From positions 28,040,294-28,104,293 of the forward strand of contig NC_081844.1 in assembly GCF_963259705.1 (NCBI RefSeq): DNA of 64,000 bases, given 5' to 3'. This document shows positions 1-11,200 of this stretch, piece by piece. The notes beneath the pieces were generated by a model that saw only the letters and a program-made list of their open reading frames with translations, was not told the origin of the DNA and searched no databases. Source of the stretch: Myotis daubentonii. Taxonomy: Eukaryota; Chordata; Mammalia; Chiroptera; Vespertilionidae. Within the stretch, counting starts at the first letter, position 1. Every line of letters starts with the position of its first letter. The position numbers and the translations under genes are program-made.

Positions 1-635
1 AAACACTCTGCTCATTGGAACAAGTGAGCTCTGCAGGCCACCGGGGTTAGGTTTCCCCCTACACCATTTCTCAGGAGGCCCATGCGGTCAACATTAATGG
101 TATAGGAATATTGAGGCATTGCCTGAGTCGACACTGACTTTTGAAATGCTGTATAAAATCAAAGGTGAGCAAAACTGGTGTGTGAGCATGGATGAAGGCA
201 GTGGTACCACACTGTGCTAGCAGTCAGTGTATTCCTCACTGCCACTTGCAGTTGGAAAACTAATTCTGCCTCACTTCAGGACGTCCTTGATACAAAGGAA
301 GAGTATTATGGAACGTGGATCCTGTTTTCCCATTCTCAACAGGGGGAGAGTGTGCATTAAGCACTTCTGCACACTGAAATGTGGTTGTGTTAAGGAAAAG
401 CGCTTGTGCCTTAGCTGTGAGCAGAACAAGCCACTTTTTCCTTAGAATTGCATCTTTATTTGAAATTACAACTGCCATTCTGTCAAAAATAAACAGCGAG
501 CCTGTCACTTCAAGGAAAATAAATTGTATTTCTTTTCAATGACACAATTCAAGCCATATAACCTAAAAAAATAAGAATTTGGTAAAATGTGTACTGACTG
601 TCCTTTACATTCTTTCTCTCTTTCTTTTTGTTTGA

Positions 636-813
636 AATAAAGAAAGAGGGTGAGGAGGGGAGAGAGAGAGAGGGAGAGAGAGATCAATTTATTGTTCCAC
701 TTATTTTTATACATTCTTTGGTTGTTTCTTCTATGTGCCCTGACCAGGGACTGAACCCATCATTTTGACATAATGGAACAAGGCTGTAACCAACTGAGCT
801 ATTCGAACAGGGC
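636..813 (-). mobile_element. Old tRNA-derived SINE
   Basis: Diverged: TGTGCCCTGACCAGGGACTGAACCC (split) and GAGCTATTCGAACAGGGC remain. Confidence 0.72.
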
Positions 814-1620
814 AAAACTGTGTCCTTGGCTTTGTGAGCTCGGCAGCTTTTCAACACTTAAAAATTTTTCTGGGAAGATTGATGATGATACTCATAAAAG
901 GGCGTATTGGACACTGTACAAAGAAAGTGAACCAATACTCTCCAAATGACCAACGCATAATATTATCATAACATAGTGCACAAGTGAAAGATCCATTCAG
1001 TGTACAAGATAGATCAATTAGTATTAACAGAGTACTGATGATAAGTTCATGGATATTATTTAAATTTCCATTGTAAATAATTGAAAAAACCAGCACTTAT
1101 GGACTTTTGGTCCAATATCAATAAATATCCACAACTATCTGAGGCTCTGTAAATACAGCTTTTTCTAGCCAGATAGCTACATGAGGCTGGGTTTTCATAC
1201 TACTGCTTCAAAGCAAAGGATTAAAACGATTGAAGTAATTGCAAATGATTGAAGACAGAATATACATGAGAATTGGGTGTCTTCTATAAGCTAGACATTA
1301 AAGAGATTTGAAAAAATGTGTTAATGACACACTGTCCACTCAAATTTTGGTGTGGAAAATAATTCTTTTTTTACATTGTCTTGTGCATTATATCCTATCG
1401 TGGGCAAGACAATCTGCCACAACAAAGGATTATCTAGCTTAGAATTTCAGTAATGCTATAAAAAACTCTTAAACATACAATGGACTTATTTCTTAAATCT
1501 CAATTTTAATTTCTAATAGAATAAACAGCAATGTAACCTACATAAAAAAAAATACTCTTTGGGATCCTCAATAACTCAACTGTTATGGGTCTTAAGACAT
1601 AAACAAATAATTCACTTCAA
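814..1620. other. No gene seen
   Basis: A/T-rich unique-looking intronic DNA. The cyclin-Y-like gene should have its next exon left of 2168, but I found none here or in 1-635. No clear repeat. Confidence 0.5.
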
Positions 1621-2040
1621 TCCTATCTAATAAAGAGGGAATATGCTAATTGACCCTCACACTGTTGCAAAGATGGTGGTGCCCACAGCCAATAAGGAGG
1701 GAATGTGCTAATTGACTGCCCCTCCCTCAAAGATGGTGGTGCCCACAGCCACAAGGTGTTGGTGCCCAGTTCCCTCAGTCCTGTTGGGGCGGCAGCCGTG
1801 TGCCTGCCTCTGGAGTCCCTTAGTCCCCTCAGTCCTTAGCTGCCCAGGGCCACCAGAGGCTCAGGTAACCAGGGCCAGCCGAGGCTTGCGCTGCCAGCAG
1901 TGGCAGCAGCAGAAGGGACATTGCCTTCCCCTGATCGCCAGGTCTTCTCCCGCCCCTGAGGGCTCCCGGACTGTGAGAGGGGGCAGGCCGGGCTTAGGGA
2001 TCCCCCTCCAGTGCATGAATTTTCATGCACCGGCCTCTAG
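1621..2040 (+). mobile_element. HeliBat-type helitron
   Basis: 5' TCCTATCTAATAAAG, 3' hairpin GTGCATGAATTTTCATGCAC followed by CGGCCTCTAG; inserted between A (1620) and T (2041). No coding. An internal segment (AATAAGGAGGGAATGTGCTAATTGA) repeats the 5' end, followed in both copies by AAGATGGTGGTGCCCACAGCC. It is in the intron after the 36-nt cyclin exon. Confidence 0.92.
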
Positions 2041-2167
2041 TAATAGAATAAAAAGCACTCTGTAGCTTGCTCCAAAAATGTCTACAGTTACTACGTAACA
2101 CTCAACTTGCTATGTTATACTAATACATTTATTAGCTAGAATAACAATACAGGTTTTTAAAGCTCAC

Positions 2168-2203
2168 CTGTACTTGATGTTGTTATATATGGCCATAGAC
2201 ACG
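2168..2203 (-). CDS. Cyclin-Y-like 36-nt exon
   Basis: One base, eleven codons (VSMAIYNNIKY) and two bases, matching the start of the cyclin Y stretch VALAIYYHIKNR. The acceptor is TTTTTCTTCCACAG and the donor GTGAGC. It continues the phase of the 8.4 kb exon (GC|C gives Ala). The next exon should open in phase 2 with the DIFDE-type segment. I could not find it between here and base 1. Confidence 0.75.
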
Positions 2204-5200
2204 CTGTGGAAGAAAAAACAATTGTAACAATTGATTTTATTATGTTAGGTTTGAGGACAATTTTTAATGGGTTGGGGGGAGTGGGAAGACCATCCCAGCT
2301 GCCCAGTGGCCTTGAAATCCTCATTCCCATCAGTATCATATGGGCACTGTGCTCCTTGTTTTAGCTATTTTGCTTTCAGCACAAATAGGCGAACCAAAAT
2401 GCTAGGTAACCTGCTGTTAGGAGACATGTGTCGATTGATGATTATAATACAGGGTGGGCCAAAGCAGGTGTACAGTTGTTTGTATGGAAAATGACATAGT
2501 AACTAATAAATAATAATACAAGAATCAACTTTCACATACTCGCAACTGTACGCCTACTTTGGCCCCACCCTGTATATGTTAGTACACACTCCCCCATCAC
2601 TTGCCCTTGTACCCATAGGACCTTTCATCCTGTACATGTTATATGTATTTGTGCACATACTTAAATTTAAGCCATACAGTAGTCTTTGTACTTTTAAAAA
2701 AGTTGTTAGGCCCTGCATTTCAGTTGCCTTGGTTCACTATCCACCTATACACCCATTTTCCTGAAAGTAAATAAAATGCTCTGTACCAAAAAATTGTTTA
2801 ATATCACTTTTACATAATTATTAGGAAATTGAGTGGCAAGTGTAAGAGCCCACATCAGTAGGTCTAGCTATCCTGACAAAGCAATGCTAACAATGCAGCA
2901 TAATGCTTCACAGTGTAATATTAATAACATTTATTTCCTAATTAGATTACATGAAATTTTCATGGTCAGATGTAAGTCTTCAGATTCTGTGTAAGTGAAT
3001 GGATTTTTAAGTTATTCACAGAAGTGGTGTAATAGGCAACAAAGGGGTCCTTGAAGTTAAGTAATAAGCTTCTTCCCTTTGCCCTCCATTTCTAAAAGGA
3101 GCTCAAATCAACTGAGAGAAGGTTAATCTGAATTTCATAACTAGGTCTGTGGAATATGAGTCGCTATAAAAAGGCCTGTAACACCACAAGCATCCAAGAG
3201 GGATACTTCTATTGGGCTTCAAACAGCTTCACCTTCAAATTGATTTTAAAGTCACAGAATTCGAAGTACAGAAGCTGAGAAGGACCACTGAACCTTATTT
3301 GACATTCAATTCAACAACCTATTTTACAGGTGAGAAAACCAAGGCTGAAACTGACTTGCTTAAGGTCCTGCCCACAGCGTGGAGCCCCTCTCTCTCCTCC
3401 GCTCTAACCAGGCAGTGGCTCCCGAGCCTGGCTGCTCCCTGGGATCCCCTGAGGAGCTGGAGAAACTGCCTGTCTCCACCTAGAGACGTGCAGCCTTCAC
3501 TGGCATTGGGAAGGCATGGGGTTGTTTATAAAGCTCCCAGGTGCTGCAATGTGCCCCAGAGTTGGAAACACGTGACTTAGGGTAAGATCAGAACCTCCCT
3601 GGGTGCTTTTGTCCATGTGATCATGCCTCACAGTTTTCCTCAGCTCGTCAAAGGTTGTGAGATTGAGACTGTGTTGGGGCGGGGGGTGAAATGCATGTGT
3701 TTAGAGACATTGTTTGGAAATAAATTGCATAAATGATTCTAGTAAAGACTATACCCCATTGAGAACAATGTACCATGATGAACATTTTTCAAAATCATTC
3801 CTAACATTCAATTAGCTCTATGAATTTCCTCAACAAACCCTTATTTCACCAAAAGTGCATGTACTGATGATCATTTTGAAAACTTAAGGAGAGGAAATTA
3901 AAATTTACTGTACTTCCAAAATTAGACTAATTTGGAGAAAGAAGCATGAAACCTACTTGTCTGAGCAAGGCTAATCTTTAAAACTACTTTTGAATTATTC
4001 TGTAACATCAGAAATCTTTTTAATTCAAAAAAAGCTACGGACTGTATCCAAAGTTGAGAGGTGTTATTCTTTACTCCAGGACTTAGTGTCTTGGCTGAAT
4101 AAAAACATTCAGTGATTACTCAATAGGTCCCAAAGCTCAGGAGTTTAGAGAGAGAGATGGGGCTCAGTTTTTGCTGAAACACAATTTGATCTCAACTATT
4201 GTTATAAATGTGAGAAGAGAGTTATCCTATCTAATAATAGACAAAGATACAAATTGACCGTACCTTCACTATGCCCACCATGGGCTAATCAGAGTGATAT
4301 GCAAATTAACCACCAACAAAGATGGCAGCTAATTTGCATATACCGGCTGGGAGCGAAGACTGAAGACACTGTAGAAGGAAGCCAAGCAATGGAGCCGAGG
4401 TAGTGGAGACGGGCAGGAGAGAAGTGGCAGAGATGGGTGGGGTAGGAGGGGCAGAGACGGGTGGGGTAGAAACGGCAGAGAAGGACGGAGTAGGAACAGC
4501 GGAGACGGGAGCAAAGTCCTATTGTTGCAGGAATCTTCCTGCAATGGGCCTCTAGTATTATTATAATAAAAGGCATGCAAATCAACAGAATGGCAGAATG
4601 ACCAGTCGCTATGACGTGCACTGACCACCAGGGGGCAGGTGCTCAATGCAGGAGCTGCCCCCTGGTGGTCAGTACACTCCCACAGCGGGAGTGCCACTGA
4701 GCCAGAAGCCCTGAGCTGGGCTGACGGCTGGCGAGTGCAGCGGTGGTGGCGGGAGCCTCTCCCGCCTCCACGGCAGCACTATGAATGTCTGACTGATGGC
4801 TTAGGCCTGCTCGGGAGCCAGCCTAAGCCGTCAGTTGAACATCCCCTGAGGGCTCCCGGACTGCAAGAGGGCGCAGGCCGGACTGAGGGACCCCCCAAGT
4901 GCACAAATTTTGTGCACCGGGCCTCTAGTATTATTATAATTGTGAACTTGCTGTTTTAACTAAAGTAGAAGATACTATTAATTTAATTAGCAAAAAGTTG
5001 GTACATTATAAAAATGACATTTTAAAGCTAATTGTGTTTTTCAGGCTGAAAAATACAATTAAAGGTGAATATATTAATACTGTCAGGAAGCATTTCCCAA
5101 ACCATGTTCTGGAGAATCAGCGCTCATATTCTAGACACTGAGAATGTACCTTGGACAACCCCATGGGAGCCAGGAAGCCGGACAGAATATGTATTTTCTC

Positions 5201-8200
5201 TCTTAAATAAGCTTAGAGGTTTCATCTTAGGGTTTTTTAAAGTTCATCTCCCACGGTAGACTATGGGGCAACTAATAAACACTTTTCATCATCATACCAC
5301 TGTTCATGGTTGCTTAAGTATAAACCTGCCTATGGCTACATTTCCAAAAATTACCTCTTTCATTTTTTCCTGTGGTGATTTTTATATATATGGAATGATA
5401 TAGTGACTTGAAGATATATTTGTATATGTATATCTATACATATATAATTAAATTTTATATATCTATTAAATTAAAACTTCAGTTGAACAAATTTTACCCA
5501 TATAGGAATTATCTTGAAAAGTTCTTTTTTTAAAAAACATATTTTATTGATATTTTTTTTACAGAGAGAAAGGGAGAGGAATAGAGAGTTAGAAACATCG
5601 ATGAGAGAGAAACAAAAATCTGCTGCCTCCTGCACACCCCCCACTGGGGATGTGCCTGCAACCAAGGTACATGCCCTTGACCAGAATCAAACCTGGGACC
5701 CTTCAGTCCGCAGGCTGATGCTCTATCCACTGAGCCAAGACGGTTAGGGCTAAAAAGTTGTTCTTTAAGACTGATGTGATACATCCCACTTTGGGGGGTA
5801 GGAAAAGTCTATTTCCATACAGAAATAGTGTAGAAAAAATGTACGATGGGAAAAATCTGATAAAAATCCAATTAAATTTTAATGTAGATACACTCTGGAG
5901 CCAGTAGGGGACAAGCTGTTCCTTTTTCCAAGAGTAGCTTCCAAAGTGAGGTGCACTGTTCTGTGCCCATGTCTCATAAAGAAATACTTTTTAGAGAACC
6001 AAGATGGCGGCATAGGTTAACGCCGGAGTTTGCTGCTTTGAACAACTACTTCAAAAGTGAAACCAAAAAACGGAAGGGACATCACCCAGAACCACAGGAA
6101 CGCTGGCTGAGTGTAAGTCCTACAACTAGGAGGAAAGAGAAACGCATACGGACACTCAGAGGAGGCGCAGTGCTGAAGTCAAATTCTGAGGTGCGGAGTG
6201 CGCGGAGCGGGCTGGCGGCGGAGGGCGCGGTTGTTGTTTTCAATCGGGAGGGAGTCGCAGACTCTGAGCTCCAGATACAGGCGAGTCTTTAGGGACCCAG
6301 ACTCAAACGGGAGAAGCGGGACTGTCTGGCTTCGGTCAGAGCGAGTGCAGCTTTCTCTCCGAGCTTTGCAGCGGGTGCTGGGACTCATAGAGGTAGAGCC
6401 CCTGGGGACAGGACTGAGAGCCGCCATAACTGCTCTCTCCGGCCCACCCTGTTGATCCTGTGCGACCTGCCCCGCCCAAGCCCTGCACAGAGGCATTTGC
6501 TGGATAGCCTCAGGCAAAGGCTAGATTAGCACCTCCCTAGGGGACAGAAGTTCTCCTCACTGCTGACACGGCTGATTCTCATAGCCACTTGGCCTGGAGG
6601 TCAAACCCTCCCTGGGATTAGCTACAACAATCAAGATTTATCTATAAGACTGCGAACAAAGACCACTAGGGGGTGCACCAAGGAAGCATAACAAAATGCG
6701 GAGACAAAGAAACAGGACAAAATTGTCAATGGAAGAAATAGAGTTCAGAACCACACTTTTAAGGTCTCTCAAGAACTGTTTAGAAGCTGCCGATAAACTT
6801 AATGAGATCTACACGAAAACTAATAAGACCCTCGATCTTATATTGGGGAACCAACTAGAAATTAAGCATACACGGACTGAAATAACGAATATTATACAGA
6901 CGCCCGACAGCAGACCAGAGGAGCGCAAGAATCAAGTCAATGATTTGAAATGCGAGGAAGCAAAAAACATCCAACTGGAAAAGCAAAATGAAAAAAGAAT
7001 CCAAAAATGCGAGGATAGTGTAAGGAGCCTCTGGGACAGCTTCAAGCGTACCAACATCAGAATTATAGGGGTGCCAGAAGATGAGAGAGAGCAAGATATT
7101 GAAAACCTATTTGAAGAAATAATGACAGAAAACTTCCCCCTCCTGGTGAAAGAAATGGACTTACAGGTCCAAGAAGCGCGGAGAACCCCAAACAAAAGGA
7201 ATCCAAAGAGGACCACACCAAGACACATCATCATTAAAATGCCAAGAGCAAAAGATAAAGAGAGAATCTTAAAAACAGCAAGAGAAAGAAACTCAGTTAC
7301 CTACAAGGGAATACCCATACGACTGTCAGCTGATTTCTCAACAGAAACTTTGCAGGCCAGAAGGGAGTGGCAAGAAATATTCAAAGTGATGAATACCAAG
7401 AACCTACAACCAAGATTACTTTATCCAGCAAAGCTATCATTCAGAATTGAAGGTCAGATAAAGAGCTTCACAGATAAGGAAAAGCTAAAGGAGTTCATCA
7501 CCACCAAACCAGTATTATATGAAATGCTGAAAGGTATCCTTTAAGAAGAGGAAGAGGAAGAAAAAGGTAAAGATACAAATTATGAACAACAAATATGCAT
7601 CTATCAACAAGTGAATCTAAGAATCAAGAGAATAAATAATCTGATGAACAGAATGAACTGTTGATTAGAATAGAATCAGGGACATAGAAAGGGAATGGAC
7701 TGACTATTCTTGGGGGGGAAAGGGGTGTGGGAGATGTGGGAAGAGACTGGACAAAAATCGTGCACCTATGAATGAGGACAGTGGGTGGGGAGTGAGGGCG
7801 GAGGGTGGGGCGGGAACTGGGAGGAGGGGAGTTATGGGGGGGGGGGAAGGAACAAATGTAATAATCTGAACAATAAAGATTTAATTTAAAAAAAAAAAAA
7901 AGAAATACTTTTTATTTTTATTGTTTTTCCATACAGATTTATATATATATAGACCTTCCAAATTAAGAGGAAAATGGTGCCTCTAGTTTCTCTTCCTACT
8001 GCAAGAAATACTCTCTAATAGGAACTCCCAATAAAAAGTAGCTCTCCTTTTCATTATGGTCAACAATGTCTTAAAAACAGAAATGCATCAGGAAATATCA
8101 ATACTTTTGGGGGAATTTCTTATTTGCTAACTAGCTTTTCCTTCGTCCATTCACTCTAAGAGTAAAGTGGAAATTGAAAATTCATATTTAGGCCCTTGAA

Positions 8201-11200
8201 ATCAATAGATAATTGACACCAGTTTCTTAACCTGGTCACTGAAAAGGACAATGAAGTGACTGTAATTATGTATAAATAGGATGCTTCTACCAAAGTGGTC
8301 TGTCACTCAGTCCCTGGCATCCTAGTTGTACTCACGCTTGGATGATGGTGCTGAAATTTGGCTGGCTCATAGTGTCATCATAGAGAAACACCGTGGGGCA
8401 AGACCCATAGCACTTAGTAAGGTGCCCTGGAAATTCCTACCGAAGAGGGAAAGAGAAGAAAATGTCACAGTATGTACGTTAAATCTATAAAAGTGTGTTT
8501 TTTCTCTCGGTTAAAATGTCAAACAATTAAGCATTAAGGTTTTTCTTACAGTCCATGAACTGCTTGAGTGTGATATCATGTGCGGCTCTATGGTAAACCC
8601 AGTAGATAGTCTAACTTCCACAGTGGAGATTGGAGGAATGAGTTAAAATGCAGCCTTTCATAAGTACCTATAATCAAACCTGGCAAACCCCTGTTATAAA
8701 TCCCCTTTATAATAGTGTAAAACGTTTAGAATTAGACTTCAGGGCTATTGTTCTTTTTTCCTTAAGAGATGAAAAGCAGCTGAGATTTTTCTATTTCTAC
8801 TGTTCATTTACTATAAATAAATGCAATGCATTAAATAATAATAAATCAAGACCATTTTATTACAGTAAATGAAAGCCAATAATGAATATTAATTCAGGAG
8901 ACAGAGAGACAAACAAGCATGTTCGGTCAGAGGTGTGTGTGTGCGCCAGGGCTGCCCATTTGCTAACAAGCTGGGGGCCACAGGTCTCTCTGAGCCTCAC
9001 TTTCCCAAAAACTAGATAAAACAACTTTCAGAATTCAACTCTCACTTCATGTTTAAGGAAGACTATCATTACATTTCTCAAGTGAGAACCCCAGAGAATG
9101 GTTTCCATTCATTTCTAAATGTTGTTAATTCTGTTCTCTTGATCATCTGACACTCACCCCCATCCTGCCTCTCAGGCTGCTCTCTCTGCTTACAAGGCCT
9201 CTTCTTCTTGTCCAGCAGCTCCACTCCCCCCCACCTACCTCCAGGACACCCTCCCCAGCAGCCACACCACCCAGCTTCTCTCCTGCACACGCCCACATCT
9301 GAGTGACCATTTGTCACATGGCATCAACTGCCTACAGGGTGTCCCTCTCATAGGAACCTACGCTTCTCTAGGGAAGGGAGGACTCTGACTTCTCTCCTGC
9401 CTCCAGCTGCTGCACACAGAACCTGGGACAGATAAGCAGCTCGAGTGCTTTACAAGTTTTTAAAATCATTTACATCTGGGCAGTAAATCCTACTGCAGAT
9501 ACAATTTAGAATTTATCTGCAGTGGTACTGGGAAGGAGACAATAAAAATTTTGAGAATCTTTAGAGAATAAACTATCCTTAACACACTTTAGAAGTATTT
9601 ATTTATTTGAGAAGTATCCATTGATTTGTAAAGAGCCCAACAATTCAGCAATAATCAAATACTAAACTATGTTTTGACAATTATCTTCCTTAAATTTATG
9701 ACTATAACTAATCACTGTAAATAATTTAAAGTAATAGTAGTGTTTTTAAATATAGAAAATACGAATAACTTTAATATGCTTGGTCTTGTTGTTTTTAAAA
9801 ACTAATGAAGGTGAGCCATCCTTCCTCATTTCATAGAAAATGGCTTTCTTCATACTGTCATACTTCCCCATCACCATCCCCCACAAATGCACAAGAGATT
9901 GGGAATAATCTACTCAATGCCTTTCAAAATACAGAGCATTTTTACATTGCCAGTAGCCTATAATCAGAAAGATCAATATATTGTATAAAACACCATTTTG
10001 CTTGTTTCAATTATTTCACTGCAAAGCCACTTTTTCCTTATTAATCAGAAGTTCCAGAGAAACCAAAATGGCGGCATAGGTTAACGCCGGAGTTTGCTGC
10101 CTCGAACAACCACTTCAAAAATACAACTAAAAGACTGAATGGACATCATCCAGAACCACAGGAAGGCTGGCTGAGTGGAAGTTCTACAACTAGGAGGAAA
10201 GAGAATAGCATACTGAGACTCAGAGGAGGTGCAGTGCTGAAGTGAAATACTAAGGTGCGGAGTGCATGCGGAGCAGGCTGGCAGCTGAGGGCAAGGTTGT
10301 CTGTTTCAATCGGGAGGGAGTCTCAGACTCTGAGCTCCAGATCCGGGCGAGTCTCTAGAGACCCAGACTCAAATGGGAGAAGTGGGACTGTCTGGCTTCG
10401 GTCGGAACTCGAAGGCAGCTTTCTCTTCGAGGTTTGCAGTGGTTGCTGGGACTCTGAGAGGCAAAGCCCCTGGGGACGGGATGGAGAGCAGCCATAACTG
10501 CTCACTGCGCCAGCCCTGTAGATCCCCGGGGACCCGCCCCACCCAAGCCCTGCACAGAGGCATTTGTGGGATAGCCTTAGGCAAACGCTAGATTAGCACT
10601 GCCCTAGAGATCCAGCACAGAAGTTCTCCCACTGCAGACACAGCTGATTCCCATAGCCAGTTGGCCTGGAGGTCAAATCACCCCCAGTATTAGCAACAAC
10701 AATCAAGGCTGAATCAGGAGAAACCAAGATGGCGGCGTAGGTTAACGCAGGAGATCGCTGCCTCGAACAACCACTTCAGAGATATAACTAAAGGACAGAA
10801 CGGACATCATCCAAAACCACAGGAAGGCTGGCTGAGTGGAAATTCTACAACTAGGAGGAAAGAGAATATCATACCCAGACTCAGAGGAGGCGCAGTGCTG
10901 AAGTGAAATACTCAGGTGCGGAGTGTGCGTACGGAGCCGGCTGGTGGCGGAGGGCGCGGTTGTTGTTTTCAATCGGGAGGGAGTTTCAGACTCTGAGCTC
11001 CAGATCCGGGCGAGTCTCTGGGGAGCAAGACTCAAACGGGAGAAGCGGGACTGTCTGGCTTCGGTCGGAACTCGAAGGCAGCTTTCTCTCCGAGGTTTGC
11101 AGCCATTGCTGGGACTCTGAGAGGCAGAGCCCCTGGGGAAGGAACTGAGAGCAGCCATAACTGCTCACTCTGGCCCACCCTGTAGATCCCCTGGGACCCG

